Of a DNA stretch of 64,000 nucleotides, positions 45,337 to 56,058 are shown in pieces. Positions within the stretch are counted from its first letter, which is position 1, and the number at the start of each line of letters is the position of its first letter. The translations under genes were made by a program, and so were the position numbers. The notes under the pieces are model-generated. The model was not told the origin of the DNA. It was given only the letters and a program-made list of their open reading frames with translations, and made no database searches. This DNA is from Polynucleobacter sp. UK-Mo-2m-Kol15. GTDB taxonomy: Bacteria; Pseudomonadota; Gammaproteobacteria; Burkholderiales; Burkholderiaceae. The stretch spans positions 851,927 through 915,926 of the forward strand of contig NZ_JACVQC010000001.1 in assembly GCF_018881505.1 (NCBI RefSeq), written 5' to 3'.

Positions 45337-46548
45337 ATGATTCAGATTGCAACCTCGTGGCTACTATTACTACCAGCTATGTTTGGTATTGGTTGGTTGG
45401 CTTCGCGCTGGGATCTGCGCCTTGAGAATCGTATGGATGAGCGTGAGCGTATGCGTCAGCAGCGTTCAACATTCAAAGGATTAAGCCTTCTATTAAATGA
45501 GCAACCAGATCAAGCCATTGAAACCTTGGTCAAGATTGCGCAGCTTGATCCCGAAACAATTGAACTACATTTTGCCTTAGGTAACTTATTCCGTCGGCGC
45601 GGTGAAACTGAGCGTGCAATTCGAGTTCACCAGCATCTGGCTAATCGTGATGACTTAAAGCCGCGTGATCGCGATCATGCTGCTTATGAATTAGGCCGTG
45701 ACTTTTTACGTGCAGGTTTATTAGATCGTGCCGAAGCATCATTAAATCGTGTTGGTGAAGGTAAGTTTGCAGCCCCGGCAAAAGAGAGTTTGCTTGAGAT
45801 GTATCAGATAGAGCGAGACTGGAAGAAGGCCATTATTGCAGCTAGTGAACTCGAGGGCTTACAAGGAAAATCGCATCATACGGAGATTGCGCAGTTTCAT
45901 TGTGAGATTGGCCAAGAAGCATTACGTCGTAAGGATTTACCAGAGGTCGAGCAATCAGTTCAATTGGCATTGCAGGTGGTTCCGCATCATGCGCGTGCGC
46001 TAATTTTGCAGGGCGATTATTTAATTGCCATGGATCGACCGGCTCAGGCAATCGAGGTATGGGCTGTAATTGCGCAAACCCACCCTGCTTATATGCATCT
46101 TCTTGCAGATCGCTGGATGGCGGCGCACACTGCTTTAAATAAGGCGGATGCAGGTTTAAGTGCGCTTTGTGATTTATTAAAAACCCAAGCTTCTGGTGAA
46201 TTACTAGATATTGTTCAAAAGCACATGAGCAAAATTCGTGGCCCGCAAGCTGCTGAAGTCATGTTGGTCGAGGTCATGCAGCAATCGCCCAGTTTAAGTG
46301 CTCTCTCGAAGCTGGCAGAGACCCGTTTGGCTTTGGCTGAGAGTAACGGTACACCAGAGCGAATATCTGATTTACAGGCAACATTCAGCTTATTAAAGCA
46401 GCGCACTATAAGTTTGGCTCGCTATACCTGTGGTAATTGTGGTTTCCGAGCGAGACGTTTTTACTGGCAGTGCCCGGGCTGTAATCACTGGGAGGCTTAT
46501 TCCCCAAGGCGTAGCGAGGGAGCAGTCCCGAGTGGCCCTTCGATGTAA
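45337..46548 (+). CDS. lapB: Lipopolysaccharide assembly protein LapB (YciM)
   Basis: This 403-residue protein has one N-terminal membrane helix (WLLLLPAMFGIGWLASRW), then about nine TPR helical repeats. A C-terminal rubredoxin-like metal site, CGNCGFRARRFYWQCPGC, ends the protein. LapB regulates LpxC turnover through FtsH and links LPS synthesis to export. lapA, which usually lies between ihfB and lapB, is absent from the 60-base gap. ugd and heptose genes downstream fit an envelope theme. Confidence 0.95.
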   Translation: MIQIATSWLLLLPAMFGIGWLASRWDLRLENRMDERERMRQQRSTFKGLSLLLNEQPDQAIETLVKIAQLDPETIELHFALGNLFRRRGETERAIRVHQHLANRDDLKPRDRDHAAYELGRDFLRAGLLDRAEASLNRVGEGKFAAPAKESLLEMYQIERDWKKAIIAASELEGLQGKSHHTEIAQFHCEIGQEALRRKDLPEVEQSVQLALQVVPHHARALILQGDYLIAMDRPAQAIEVWAVIAQTHPAYMHLLADRWMAAHTALNKADAGLSALCDLLKTQASGELLDIVQKHMSKIRGPQAAEVMLVEVMQQSPSLSALSKLAETRLALAESNGTPERISDLQATFSLLKQRTISLARYTCGNCGFRARRFYWQCPGCNHWEAYSPRRSEGAVPSGPSM

Positions 46549-46620
46549 TTGAATTAATTAAATCGTCAATAAAAGTGTGTTTAATGTCGATATTGAAATG
46601 AATATGAAATTGGAGTCACT

Positions 46621-47985
46621 TTGAAAGTCACCATCATTGGAAGTGGATATGTTGGACTTGTTACCGGCGCTTGCTTGGCAGAGCAGGGTAATAATGTCTT
46701 TTGCCTAGACCTTGATTCTAAAAAAATTGAGATTCTCAATTCTGGCGGTGTGCCGATCTATGAGCCAGGTCTAAAAGAGATGATCGAGCGTAATCGCATG
46801 GCGGGCCGTTTGCAGTTCTCGACTGATATTGCCGCTTCTGTTGCTCATGGCGATATTCAATTTATTGCTGTAGGCACTCCACCAGACGAAGATGGTTCTG
46901 CTGATCTTCAGTATGTTGTAGCAGCCGCTCGTAACATTGGTCGTCATATGACAACACCTAAGGTGATCGTCGATAAATCGACTGTGCCAGTCGGTACTGC
47001 GGATAAAGTGGGGGCCGCAATTACTGAAGAATTAAATAAAAGAAGTCTCTCTCCTGAACTCTGTTCTGTAGTCTCCAACCCCGAGTTCCTTAAAGAAGGC
47101 GCAGCCGTAGAAGACTTTATGCGCCCCGATCGTATTGTGATTGGTACGCAAAGTACTCCAGCCGGTCTTCGAGCTAAAGAGCAAATGCGCAAACTCTACG
47201 CCCCCTTTAATCGTCACCATGAGCGTACCTATTACATGGATGTCAAAAGTGCTGAACTGACTAAATACGCGGCTAATGCGATGTTGGCTACCCGGATCTC
47301 TTTTATGAATGAGTTAGCTAATTTAGCCGACTTAGTTGGTGCTGACATTGAGGCAGTGCGCCAAGGAATTGGATCAGACTCCCGTATTGGCTATGGCTTT
47401 TTATACTCTGGTACGGGGTATGGAGGCTCTTGCTTTCCAAAGGATGTTTCTGCTTTATCTAAAACCGCCATTGAGCATGGTCGCGACCTTAAAATTTTGG
47501 ATGCAGTTGAGGCTGTGAATGAAGCTCAAAAATATATCTTGGTAGAAAAGATTGAAAAGCGCTTTGGTGCTGACTTGAAGGGCATGAAGTTTGCTTTGTG
47601 GGGCTTAGCCTTTAAACCGAACACGGACGACATGCGCGAAGCACCCAGTCGAGTAATTATTCAGGAGCTAGTCAAGCGTGGCGCCCAGATAGTGGCTTAT
47701 GACCCAGTAGCCATGCCTGAGGCCCAGCATTGCTTAGATGTGGATTTCAAAGGTAATCCAGCAGGTCTCAAGCAAGTGACCCTAGTAGATGATCCGATGG
47801 TCGCTACTCAAAATGCGGATGCCTTAGTCATTGTGACTGAGTGGAAAGCCTTCCGCAGTCCTGATTTTGACCTCCTGAAGGCCAAACTCAAGAACCCCAT
47901 TATCTTTGATGGCCGAAATCTTTATGAGCCACAGTCTATGCAAGAATTGGGTATTGAGTACCAGGGTATTGGACGTCATAATTAA
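46621..47985 (+). CDS. ugd: UDP-glucose 6-dehydrogenase
   Basis: This 454-residue NAD-dependent enzyme oxidises UDP-glucose to UDP-glucuronate for surface polysaccharides. The start is TTG with GGAG seven bases upstream. The NAD motif is [19 protein letters not shown]. The catalytic cysteine is in [29 protein letters not shown] marks the C-terminal UDP-binding part. It lies after lapB and before hldA, a common group in Burkholderiaceae. Confidence 0.96.
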   Translation: MKVTIIGSGYVGLVTGACLAEQGNNVFCLDLDSKKIEILNSGGVPIYEPGLKEMIERNRMAGRLQFSTDIAASVAHGDIQFIAVGTPPDEDGSADLQYVVAAARNIGRHMTTPKVIVDKSTVPVGTADKVGAAITEELNKRSLSPELCSVVSNPEFLKEGAAVEDFMRPDRIVIGTQSTPAGLRAKEQMRKLYAPFNRHHERTYYMDVKSAELTKYAANAMLATRISFMNELANLADLVGADIEAVRQGIGSDSRIGYGFLYSGTGYGGSCFPKDVSALSKTAIEHGRDLKILDAVEAVNEAQKYILVEKIEKRFGADLKGMKFALWGLAFKPNTDDMREAPSRVIIQELVKRGAQIVAYDPVAMPEAQHCLDVDFKGNPAGLKQVTLVDDPMVATQNADALVIVTEWKAFRSPDFDLLKAKLKNPIIFDGRNLYEPQSMQELGIEYQGIGRHN

Positions 47986-48026
47986 TTGGAAGTAAAAAAG
48001 AATCTATTAGAGAGATTAGTTACATA

Positions 48027-48956
48027 GTGGAAAAAGCTAACCGAGAACAATTTTCTAAAGCCCGCTTATTAGTGGTAGGCGATGTCATGCTCGATCGCTA
48101 TTGGTTTGGTGATACAAATCGGATTTCTCCTGAGGCTCCTGTACCAGTCGTGCAGGTGGGTAAGATTGATGAGCGTTTAGGGGGCGCCGCTAACGTGGCA
48201 CGCAATGTAGCAGCTCTCGGTGCAAAGACAACAATCTTAGGTGTGATTGGTGATGATGAGTCGGGCCGTCGCGTTACCGAGTTGTTGAAGTCAAGTGGCG
48301 TCGATAGCCAACTAGAAATCGATAGCAAGGTTCCGACTACCGTGAAATTGCGTGTGATTGCTAGGCAACAACAATTGATTCGCTTGGATTTTGAAGAGGC
48401 ACCCAGTGAAGCTGCATTAGCCCATAAGTTGGAGCGTTATGAAAGGCTTGTGGGTAAAGCTGATGTAGTGATTTTGTCTGACTATGGTAAAGGTGCATTG
48501 GGTCAAGTTGCTTTGATGATTGAGCAAGCGCGCGCTCAAAAGAAAATGATTTTGGTTGACCCTAAGGGTGACGACTATGCTAAATATCGTGGTGCCACTG
48601 TACTTACCCCAAACCGCAGCGAGCTACGTCAAGTGGTTGGTCAGTGGAGTAGTGAAGAGGATCTCACGAGAAGAGCGCAAGACCTCAGAAAATCCCTTCA
48701 TCTCGAGGCGCTTCTTCTGACTCGATCTGAGGAGGGTATGAGTTTATTCACTGAGGCAGGCGTCAGTCACGTTAAGGCTCAGGCACGCGAAGTATTTGAT
48801 GTATCTGGTGCAGGTGACACTGTGATTGGCACGCTTGCAGTGGCATTGGCTGCTGGTTGGCCGCTTGAAAGAGCGATGGCCTTAGCTAATCGGGCTGGTG
48901 GTATTGTGGTTGGTAAGCTAGGAACAGCCACCGTAACTTCTGAGGAATTGCAATGA
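48027..48956 (+). CDS. hldA: D-glycero-beta-D-manno-heptose-7-phosphate kinase
   Basis: This 309-residue ribokinase-family protein matches the kinase domain of E. coli HldE without the nucleotidyltransferase part, the split form (HldA) usual in betaproteobacteria. Motifs are [27 protein letters not shown] and the anion-hole motif DVSGAGDT. The start codon is GTG. It phosphorylates heptose 7-phosphate at C1 for LPS inner core. Its end overlaps hldD by four bases. The partner HldC is not in the window. Confidence 0.94.
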   Translation: MEKANREQFSKARLLVVGDVMLDRYWFGDTNRISPEAPVPVVQVGKIDERLGGAANVARNVAALGAKTTILGVIGDDESGRRVTELLKSSGVDSQLEIDSKVPTTVKLRVIARQQQLIRLDFEEAPSEAALAHKLERYERLVGKADVVILSDYGKGALGQVALMIEQARAQKKMILVDPKGDDYAKYRGATVLTPNRSELRQVVGQWSSEEDLTRRAQDLRKSLHLEALLLTRSEEGMSLFTEAGVSHVKAQAREVFDVSGAGDTVIGTLAVALAAGWPLERAMALANRAGGIVVGKLGTATVTSEELQ

Positions 48957-49972
48957 CCATTATCGTGACCGGCGCTGCAGGCTTTATTGGTGCCAATATT
49001 GTTCAGGCGCTCAATGCGCGTGGAGAAAAACATATTATTGCAGTGGACGATTTGCGCCCCGCTGATAAGTATCGTAATTTAGCCGACTTAGATATCATTG
49101 ACTACCTTGATAAAGATGAGTTCTTAGGCGCATTTAGAAGTGGTCGCTTTGGCAAGGTGAGGGCAGTGTTTCATGAGGGGGCTTGCTCCGATACGATGGA
49201 AACTGATGGCATCTTCATGATGGCGAATAATTTCCGTTACACCATGGACTTGCTGGATATTTGTACTGAACAAAAAGTACAGTTGCTCTATGCGTCTTCA
49301 GCGGCAACCTATGGTGGTTCTAATGTATTTGTAGAGAGTCGTGAGCATGAGAAGCCATTGAATATTTATGGTTACTCTAAGTTTCTATTTGATCAAGTGA
49401 TGCGTAAGCGCTTTGCTGAAAAAGCCAATACTGCACAAGTTGTGGGCTTTAGGTATTTCAATGTCTACGGCCCACGGGAGTCGCATAAAGGTCGCATGGC
49501 TTCTGTAGCTTTTCACCAATATCACCAATACAAATCAAGTGGCAAAGTAAAGCTCTTTGGCGAGTATGGTGGTTATGGTGCTGGTGAGCAAAGTCGTGAC
49601 TTTGTCTCAGTTGAGGATGTAGTTAAAGTAAATCTTTATTTTTTAGATCACCCAGAAATCAGTGGCATTTTTAATCTCGGTAGTGGTCGTGCGCAACCGT
49701 TTAATGATGTTGCTCATGCGGTAGCAAACGCTATGCGCCAAATCGATCAAGCCAATCCTGCTAGCTTAGAGGAATTAGTTAAAGAAAAAGCCATCGAGTA
49801 CATCCCCTTTCCGGATGCACTTAAAGGTAAATATCAGTGCTTTACACAAGCGGATTTAACTAAGCTGCGTGCCGCTGGATATTCAGAGCCCTTTCTCAAT
49901 GTGGAGCAGGGTGTCAGCCGTTATATTGCATGGCTATCAGCCAATACAGATTTCTTGGCAAGTCCTCTCTAG
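48953..49972 (+). CDS. hldD: ADP-L-glycero-D-manno-heptose 6-epimerase
   Basis: This 339-residue short-chain dehydrogenase-type epimerase makes ADP-L,D-heptose for LPS. The N-terminal nucleotide motif is [29 protein letters not shown] and the catalytic YGYSK (Tyr and Lys) are present. [20 protein letters not shown] is diagnostic of HldD. It overlaps hldA by four bases, so both are made from one message, and a terminator follows. Confidence 0.96.
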   Translation: MTIIVTGAAGFIGANIVQALNARGEKHIIAVDDLRPADKYRNLADLDIIDYLDKDEFLGAFRSGRFGKVRAVFHEGACSDTMETDGIFMMANNFRYTMDLLDICTEQKVQLLYASSAATYGGSNVFVESREHEKPLNIYGYSKFLFDQVMRKRFAEKANTAQVVGFRYFNVYGPRESHKGRMASVAFHQYHQYKSSGKVKLFGEYGGYGAGEQSRDFVSVEDVVKVNLYFLDHPEISGIFNLGSGRAQPFNDVAHAVANAMRQIDQANPASLEELVKEKAIEYIPFPDALKGKYQCFTQADLTKLRAAGYSEPFLNVEQGVSRYIAWLSANTDFLASPL

Positions 49973-50016
49973 ACTTTCAAAAGCAGTCAACCAACTGAAC
50001 TTCTATTCGTTGTAAT

Positions 50017-50049
50017 TGATCCACTTGCACTTGTGTAGGTGGATTTTTT
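50017..50049 (+). terminator. Rho-independent terminator after hldD
   Basis: ATCCAC (50019-50024) pairs with GTGGAT (50039-50044) across a 14-base loop, followed by a run of T. It precedes the comEA-like gene by some 20 bases, so that gene's message may start within or after it. Confidence 0.6.
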
Positions 50050-50068
50050 ATTAACCGATGGAGATTAA

Positions 50069-50464
50069 ATGAATCAATTATTAAAGTCTTTTGTATTTTC
50101 AGCATTAGTAGCTATCTCTGCTGTAGCTGCAGCTTCACCAGTCAATGTTAATACTGCAACCCAGTCTGAGTTAGAAAGTATTAAGGGTATTGGACCGTCT
50201 AAAGCGAAAACAATTATTGCTGAGCGTTTGGATGGCGGGCATTTTCAGGATGCTAATGATCTACAAAAGCGCGTTCGCGGCATTGGTATGAAATCCGTAG
50301 AAAAGATGGTGGATAACGGCTTAACCATTGAGGCACCCAGCTCTTTTCGTGAGCCCCACGGCAGGACTAATAAAGAGGCTTCCAAAGCTAGCAGACGTGG
50401 TTCGCGTGGTCAAAGTGGTTCGCGCCATCATTCGGATCGTGCAGAGCCAAGTCGCCGAAATTAA
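50069..50464 (+). CDS. ComEA-type helix-hairpin-helix protein
   Basis: This 131-residue protein has a signal peptide (about residues 1-23, ending AAASP), then a helix-hairpin-helix pair: VNVNTATQSELESIKGIGPS and FQDANDLQKRVRGIGMKSV. The C-terminal tail is rich in Arg, Ser and Gly. ComEA-like proteins bind incoming DNA in the periplasm during natural transformation. The basic tail may add DNA affinity. No other competence gene is in the window. Confidence 0.87.
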   Translation: MNQLLKSFVFSALVAISAVAAASPVNVNTATQSELESIKGIGPSKAKTIIAERLDGGHFQDANDLQKRVRGIGMKSVEKMVDNGLTIEAPSSFREPHGRTNKEASKASRRGSRGQSGSRHHSDRAEPSRRN

Positions 50465-50505
50465 CCCCTTTTACGTCTAGCCTAGCTTATGGCTAAAATG
50501 GTTTC

Positions 50506-51417
50506 ATGAGCACACCTTCTTACTTAACTATTTCGCAGACCGTGGGTAATACACCCCTGGTTCGTTTGCAACGCATTCCCGGCATAGAAAACGACTCTAG
50601 AAATAATCTGATCTTAGGGAAGTTAGAGGGTAATAACCCGGCAGGGTCGGTGAAAGACCGGCCTGCTTTATCGATGATCCTGCGTGCACAAGAGCGTGGC
50701 GAAATCAAACCTGGGGATACTCTGATTGAAGCTACCAGTGGTAATACTGGTATTGCTTTAGCGATGACTGCTGCGATGTTGGGTTACAAGATGGTTTTAG
50801 TGATGCCTGAAAACCAAAGCATCGAACGTCGTCAAAGTATGGCTGCTTATGGTGCCGAGCTCATTTTGACGGCAGCTTCCGGTGGCATGGAGTTTGCACG
50901 TGACTATGCCTTGCAATTACAGAAGGAGGGTCGTGGTAGATTATTAGACCAATTTGCAAATCTGGATAATCCGCGTGCTCATATAGAGACTACGGGACCA
51001 GAAATCTGGCGTGATACTGATGGTCAAGTTACGCACTTTGTTTCTTCAATGGGCACTACCGGAACAATTACCGGGGTCTCCACCTATTTGAAATCGATGA
51101 ATCCGAATATCCAAATTATTGGCGCGCAACCAGAGGAAGGTTCGCAGATTCCGGGTATTCGTAAGTGGGCCCCAGAGTACCTGCCGAAGATTTACCAAGG
51201 CGATAGAGTTGATCAAATTGAATACGTGAGCCAAGCAGATGCTGAAGAAATGGCGCGACGACTTGCTGCTCAAGAAGGGATCTTTTGCGGAATTTCTGCT
51301 GGAGGTGCTTTAGTGGTTGCATTGCGAATCGCTCGCCAAGTTGAAAATGCAACGATCGTCTTTATTGTCTGTGACCGTGGCGATCGCTATCTCTCTACTG
51401 GCGTTTTTCCAGCGTAA
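50506..51417 (+). CDS. cysM: Cysteine synthase B
   Basis: This 303-residue PLP enzyme makes cysteine from O-acetylserine and sulfide or thiosulfate. The PLP lysine is Lys50 in NPAGSVKDRPA. TSGNTGIALAM binds the substrate carboxylate. GTTGTITGVSTYLK is the phosphate-binding loop region. The motif IIGAQPEEGSQIPGIRKW marks the CysM subgroup. It is convergent with mltB (26-base gap). Confidence 0.95.
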   Translation: MSTPSYLTISQTVGNTPLVRLQRIPGIENDSRNNLILGKLEGNNPAGSVKDRPALSMILRAQERGEIKPGDTLIEATSGNTGIALAMTAAMLGYKMVLVMPENQSIERRQSMAAYGAELILTAASGGMEFARDYALQLQKEGRGRLLDQFANLDNPRAHIETTGPEIWRDTDGQVTHFVSSMGTTGTITGVSTYLKSMNPNIQIIGAQPEEGSQIPGIRKWAPEYLPKIYQGDRVDQIEYVSQADAEEMARRLAAQEGIFCGISAGGALVVALRIARQVENATIVFIVCDRGDRYLSTGVFPA

Positions 51418-51443
51418 GGTATTCCGTCTGAGGTGTATTAGGT

Positions 51444-52709
51444 CTACTTTTGCTTTTTCTTGCTAGCAAGCTTCTTTGGTTTAGACACTTCACCTGGCTT
51501 TACTTCTGACTTTGGTTTGCTTACGGTGGTAGGCACTGCGCTTTGGTTTTTGTATCCTAGCGCTTCTGCAAACTCAGCAACGCTTTGTGCGTAAAAGTAA
51601 CTACGGTTGTACTGCACAATCGACAGGAAATTATTTAATCCTACGACGTAACGAACTTGATCATTGCCATCTTTATCAGGATAGGGAAGATCAACAATCA
51701 GGGCTCTACTTTGCGGCTCAACGCCACCTGACTGGAGATCACCTTGCTCTTTGCTCAAAATCCCTTTTGCAATGAGCTCTTGAATGGAGTATTTGAGTTG
51801 TGGCTCACCATCAGCTAAAGCTCTAGCCTCACTCATGGCTCCTTCCTGCACGGGGAAGTAAATCGGCATTCCAGGCTGCCAGCCATGCTTTCTCATAAAA
51901 TTAGCCACGCTAGCAATGGCATCTTTCGGACTTTGCCTCAGATCGATGTGCCCATTCCCATCACCATCCACCGCAAAGCTACGAATACTGCTGGGCATGA
52001 ACTGGGGAAGGCCAATGGCGCCTGCATAAGAGCTATTTTGATTGAGGCAGGTATTAAAGCGCGTTATGTTCAGTCCTTCGGTGCTGTTTTTCGCAGGCAA
52101 AGTTCCGCCTCCCTCGGCCCAACACATTAGGATGAGTTCTTGAAGTTGATCTTTAAATAACTGCTCTCTGCTGGCTTTATTGGGTGTCTCCGGATAGCTG
52201 AAGGCTAGTGTAAAAAGGACATCCTTTGCTCGGAAATTTCCAGTTTGACGGCCGTAGATAGTTTCAATGCCAATGATGGACACAATCACCTCGGCCGGAA
52301 CCCCTGACTCCTGCTCAGTTTTACTCAGGAATGCCTGATTTTGTAGCCAAAAGGCCTTACCAGCCTTAAGGCGAACTGGTTCAATAAAGCGCTTGCGATA
52401 GGCTACCCAATTCTTTTTAAAACTACCCGATGGCGGTAATACCAATTTGCGTATCGAGGGAATCGTTTTAACATCTGCGAAGCCTAATTCAATGCTTGCC
52501 TGAGGGATTTCCTGGGCTTGGGCAATCTGGCTGATTAACTGATTGAAATTTTGGCTGGAACGGACTTCTGTCGCGGTATCCTCAGACTGGTTTACGATAG
52601 TCTCTGTAGGGCTAGCCTGGCTAGCCTGCTGAAGCTGAGTGGTAGAGCAAGCGCCCAGCAGTAGCATGATTACAAGTATTGAGGCCAGGTGGGAGACGCG
52701 AAAATTCAT
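51444..52709 (-). CDS. mltB: Lytic murein transglycosylase (MltB type lipoprotein)
   Basis: This 421-residue lipoprotein has the lipobox LLGAC with Cys21. The SLT_2 domain follows: SVPAEVIVS-type helix as ESGVPAEVIVSIIGIETIYG with the catalytic Glu, then AGAIGLPQFMPSSIRSFAVD and a GDGNGHIDL calcium-site-like loop. The C-terminal tail is lysine-rich (KPGEVSKPKKLASKKKQK). It cleaves peptidoglycan to 1,6-anhydromuropeptides at the outer membrane's inner face. It is transcribed divergently from the deacetylase-family gene. Confidence 0.92.
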   Translation of the reverse strand: MNFRVSHLASILVIMLLLGACSTTQLQQASQASPTETIVNQSEDTATEVRSSQNFNQLISQIAQAQEIPQASIELGFADVKTIPSIRKLVLPPSGSFKKNWVAYRKRFIEPVRLKAGKAFWLQNQAFLSKTEQESGVPAEVIVSIIGIETIYGRQTGNFRAKDVLFTLAFSYPETPNKASREQLFKDQLQELILMCWAEGGGTLPAKNSTEGLNITRFNTCLNQNSSYAGAIGLPQFMPSSIRSFAVDGDGNGHIDLRQSPKDAIASVANFMRKHGWQPGMPIYFPVQEGAMSEARALADGEPQLKYSIQELIAKGILSKEQGDLQSGGVEPQSRALIVDLPYPDKDGNDQVRYVVGLNNFLSIVQYNRSYFYAQSVAEFAEALGYKNQSAVPTTVSKPKSEVKPGEVSKPKKLASKKKQK

Positions 52710-52793
52710 GGATAAGAAGATGGATTTTTCAAGAGTTGACAGGTTTTATTGGATTATAAAAATAATAAGTTTTACTAATGAGGATTTCTAGTA

Positions 52794-53714
52794 ATGACAA
52801 CAGGATACATAACTCATCCCGATTTTCTAAAACATGAGATGGGTAGCCATCATCCCGAGTGCCCTGAGCGGATCCAGGCAATTAATGATCAACTCATTCG
52901 GAGTGGCATCGACCACTTTCTACGCCACCTAGATGCACCCTTAGCAACTGAAGATCAACTAGAGCTAGTCCATAGCCCAGATCATGTCGCCTTTGTTAAA
53001 GAGCGCTCACCAGCCAGCGGCTACTTCATGCTTGATGGGGACACCATTATGAACCCCTACACTTGGAGCGCCGCTCTTCGTGCAGCTGGTGCTGCCATTG
53101 CGGGTGTTGATGCTGTGATGAAGGGTGAGGTTGAAAATGTATTTTGTGCGGTCCGCCCACCAGGCCATCATGCGGAGCCAACCCGCTCAATGGGTTTTTG
53201 CGTCTTTGATAACGTTGCTGTAGCGGCACGATATGCGATGGAGACATACGGTATTGAGCGCGTAGCCATTATTGATTTTGATGTGCACCATGGTAATGGT
53301 ACCGAAGCAGCATTTTTTAATGATCCCAATGTGCTCATGTGCAGCTTCTTTCAGCATCCGTTTTACCCCTACAGCGGTTTAGATGGGGCAAATAATATGG
53401 TGAATGTTCCGCTTCCTGCATCTACACGTGGGGATGTGGTGCGCTCGATAGTAGAGGAGCAGTGGTTGCCGCGTTTGCGGGATTTTGAGCCTGAGCTCAT
53501 CATTATTTCTGCGGGCTTTGATGCTCATCGTGAAGATGATTTGGGGCAGATGGGCTTAGTTGAAGAAGATTACGCTTGGATTACAAAGCAACTCAAGGTT
53601 ATTGCAAATCAATATGCCCAAGGCCGCATTGTCAGTTGCCTGGAGGGCGGCTATAACCTTTCCGCTTTGGGACGCAGCGTGGTTGCACACGTTAAAGCGC
53701 TCGCCGATATTTAA
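52794..53714 (+). CDS. Histone deacetylase-family (acetoin utilisation-type) protein
   Basis: This 306-residue class II HDAC-like protein has HPECPERIQAI near the start, the catalytic histidines in RPPGHHAEP, the zinc site DFDVHHGNGT and SAGFDAHREDDLG. The C-terminus shows CLEGGYNLSALG. Bacterial members remove acetyl groups from acetylpolyamines, small amides or proteins. It lies before etfBA with a gap of about 130 bases; functional linkage is not evident. Confidence 0.9.
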   Translation: MTTGYITHPDFLKHEMGSHHPECPERIQAINDQLIRSGIDHFLRHLDAPLATEDQLELVHSPDHVAFVKERSPASGYFMLDGDTIMNPYTWSAALRAAGAAIAGVDAVMKGEVENVFCAVRPPGHHAEPTRSMGFCVFDNVAVAARYAMETYGIERVAIIDFDVHHGNGTEAAFFNDPNVLMCSFFQHPFYPYSGLDGANNMVNVPLPASTRGDVVRSIVEEQWLPRLRDFEPELIIISAGFDAHREDDLGQMGLVEEDYAWITKQLKVIANQYAQGRIVSCLEGGYNLSALGRSVVAHVKALADI

Positions 53715-53847
53715 GGGGGCTACATTTCGAGATACCCTGATTCTGCTCTGTAGAATTAATCAGCCCCTTGTGCTGTGATCCAGATAAAATAGGCATTGTG
53801 CATACGTTTGTAAATAAGTATTGTTTTTAAGGATTGAGAAGATCATC

Positions 53848-54597
53848 ATGAAAGTCTTAGTAGCAGTGAAACGTGTCGTAGATTACAACGTCAAAATTCG
53901 GGTGAAGTCAGACCATTCTGGCGTCGATTTGGCAAACGTCAAGATGAGCATGAATCCTTTTGATGAGATTGCAGTCGAAGAAGCAGTTCGGCTAAAAGAG
54001 GCTGGTGTTGTTACTGAGGTAGTCGTGATTTCTGCTGGTCCAACTCAATGTCAAGAAACACTCCGTACTGCTTTAGCGATTGGCGCAGATCGTGCCATTT
54101 TGGTTGAGACAGACGCTGAGTTGCAGCCTTTGGCTGTTGCAAAAATTCTCAAAGCACTCTCTGAGAAAGAGCAGGCCCAGATCATTATCTTGGGTAAACA
54201 GGCGATTGATGATGATAGCAATCAGACCGGCCAGATGTTGGCCAGCTTAATGGATATTCCTCAGGCAACATTTGCTTCCAAAGTGGTGGTTGCTGATGGT
54301 AAGGCAAGTGTCACCCGTGAGGTCGATGGGGGTCTGGAGACCATTGCTATTACCCTACCTGCAGTTATTACTACTGACTTACGTTTGAATGAGCCACGTT
54401 ACGTCACTCTGCCAAACATCATGAAGGCAAAGAAGAAGGTCTTGGAAATTATGAAGCCTGAAGAGCTTGGCGTTGACATTGCCCCACGCCTTAAAACTCT
54501 CAAAGTGGAGGAGCCACCCAAGCGCTCCGCAGGTGTGATGGTGGCTGATGTAGCTGCCTTAGTCGATAAACTAAAAAATGAAGCGAAGGTGATTTAA
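53848..54597 (+). CDS. etfB: Electron transfer flavoprotein subunit beta
   Basis: This 249-residue protein starts at ATG 53848 ([14 protein letters not shown]), preferred over a TTG at 53821 that would add nine residues. Motifs are [19 protein letters not shown] and [17 protein letters not shown], plus [19 protein letters not shown], the family's recognition loop region. With EtfA it carries electrons from acyl-CoA and other dehydrogenases to ubiquinone through ETF-QO. Its stop is directly followed by the etfA ATG. Confidence 0.96.
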   Translation: MKVLVAVKRVVDYNVKIRVKSDHSGVDLANVKMSMNPFDEIAVEEAVRLKEAGVVTEVVVISAGPTQCQETLRTALAIGADRAILVETDAELQPLAVAKILKALSEKEQAQIIILGKQAIDDDSNQTGQMLASLMDIPQATFASKVVVADGKASVTREVDGGLETIAITLPAVITTDLRLNEPRYVTLPNIMKAKKKVLEIMKPEELGVDIAPRLKTLKVEEPPKRSAGVMVADVAALVDKLKNEAKVI

Positions 54598-55533
54598 ATG
54601 GCCGCACTCGTTATTGCTGAACACGATAATCTAAGCTTAAAAACTGCTACGCTCAATGCCGTTGCCGCTGCTTTGCAATGCTCTCCTGATGTAGATATAT
54701 TAGTTGCCGGTAGCGGTGCTGATGCTGCGGCAGCAGCAGCTAGTCAAATTGCTGGGGTGCGCAAAGTGATTCAGGTCGATGCAGCATCTTTGGTCGATCA
54801 ACTCGCTGAACCTTTATCAGTTGAAATAGTAGCGATTGCAGCCGGTTATGGCCATATTTTGGCGCCAGCTACAGCCAATGGTAAGAATGTATTGCCACGC
54901 GTTGCTGCGAAATTAGATGTAGCGCAGTTATCAGATATCACTAAGGTGGTCTCACCAGATACCTTTGAGCGCCCGATTTATGCAGGTAATGCGATTGCAA
55001 CTGTGCAATCAACTGACCCGGTTAAAGTCATTACTGTTCGTACTACCGGTTTTGATCCGGCGACCGCTACTGGTGGGTCTGCTGCCATTGAGAAAGTTGT
55101 GGCAACGAACTCCGAAAGCAAGTCTTCTTTCCTTGGTCGTGAATTGACTAAGTCTGATCGTCCAGAATTGACTGCCGCTAGAATCATCGTGTCCGGTGGT
55201 CGTGGTTTGGGTTCTGGCGAGAAGTATCAGGAGATTGTCGCACCTCTGGCGGATAAGCTCGGTGCTGCATTGGGTGCTTCACGTGCCGCGGTTGATGCAG
55301 GATATGTTCCCAATGATTACCAAGTGGGTCAGACGGGCAAGATTGTGGCACCACAGCTTTACATAGCCGTAGGTATCTCTGGCGCGATCCAGCATTTAGC
55401 CGGCATGAAAGACTCTAAAGTAATCGTTGCCATTAATAAAGATCCAGAGGCACCAATCTTTAGCGTTGCTGATTATGGTCTGGTAGCTGATTTGAATGAG
55501 GCTGTTCCTGAATTAACTAAAGCACTCTCATAG
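54598..55533 (+). CDS. etfA: Electron transfer flavoprotein subunit alpha
   Basis: This 311-residue protein is the FAD-carrying partner of EtfB. The C-terminal FAD domain has [46 protein letters not shown] and [12 protein letters not shown]. It abuts etfB without a gap. It ends before an inverted repeat without a T tract at 55537 and a second hairpin at 55574. Confidence 0.97.
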   Translation: MAALVIAEHDNLSLKTATLNAVAAALQCSPDVDILVAGSGADAAAAAASQIAGVRKVIQVDAASLVDQLAEPLSVEIVAIAAGYGHILAPATANGKNVLPRVAAKLDVAQLSDITKVVSPDTFERPIYAGNAIATVQSTDPVKVITVRTTGFDPATATGGSAAIEKVVATNSESKSSFLGRELTKSDRPELTAARIIVSGGRGLGSGEKYQEIVAPLADKLGAALGASRAAVDAGYVPNDYQVGQTGKIVAPQLYIAVGISGAIQHLAGMKDSKVIVAINKDPEAPIFSVADYGLVADLNEAVPELTKALS

Positions 55534-55536
55534 AGT

Positions 55537-55560
55537 ACACCCCGTTTATTAACGGGGTGT
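55537..55560 (+). terminator. Inverted repeat after etfA
   Basis: A perfect ten-base-pair stem ACACCCCGTT/AACGGGGTGT with loop TATT begins four bases after the etfA stop. There is no T run after it, so it may stabilise the message end, or work with the next hairpin, more than terminate alone. Confidence 0.55.
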
Positions 55561-55573
55561 GCCCAATATATCA

Positions 55574-55602
55574 AAAGCTATCCGCATTATTGGGATAGCT
55601 TT
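55574..55602. terminator. Bidirectional hairpin between etfA and the membrane-protein gene
   Basis: AAAGCTATCC and GGATAGCTTT form a ten-base-pair stem around a nine-base loop. The stop codon and last codons of the minus-strand gene (ends 55587) lie inside the hairpin. On the minus strand it is followed by TTTTG, so it could terminate that gene weakly. Confidence 0.5.
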
Positions 55603-56033
55603 CTTGCTTCTTGAAGTTGTGAGATAAAGAATTGTTCAAATGCGATTGCTAAGAAGGTCATCATCACGCCGGCGCCAAATACTAAAGAAAAAATCACAGT
55701 CAGTACAACTAGCCAACCTGATTGAGTTGCTCTACTGGACTCAATACCTGGGTTAAATTGGGCATCCCATTTTTCATCAGCACGTAAGCCATAGGCAATA
55801 GTGGTTAACCAACTTGCCTCTAAGGCGATGAAGCCAAAAGTAATCAGTACCCAACCAGGCGCAGAGTTGAAGCGTGCTTCTTTGAGAATTAACCAACCAG
55901 CGATACCGCCGACAAATGCAAATAATTGTGCCCAACCCCAAAAAGATCTGAGTCCGTGCAAATAGAAACAGTTCAAGCCGGTCCCAGGGAAAAATAATCC
56001 GAGAGAGCAGAAAAGGAGTTTATATTTTTTCAT
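55587..56033 (-). CDS. Small membrane protein, TM2-like
   Basis: This 148-residue protein has four hydrophobic segments. The start (LLFCSLGLFFPGTGLNCFYLHGLRSF, then WGWAQL) resembles the TM2 domain pattern, in which a glycine-rich turn precedes an aromatic FYLG-like motif between two helices. The family has no established enzymatic function. It follows the META-domain lipoprotein gene by 25 bases on the same strand, so the two may be co-transcribed. Confidence 0.7.
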   Translation of the reverse strand: MKKYKLLFCSLGLFFPGTGLNCFYLHGLRSFWGWAQLFAFVGGIAGWLILKEARFNSAPGWVLITFGFIALEASWLTTIAYGLRADEKWDAQFNPGIESSRATQSGWLVVLTVIFSLVFGAGVMMTFLAIAFEQFFISQLQEARKLSQ

Positions 56034-56058
56034 TCAAACTTTCAGTGATGAACTATTT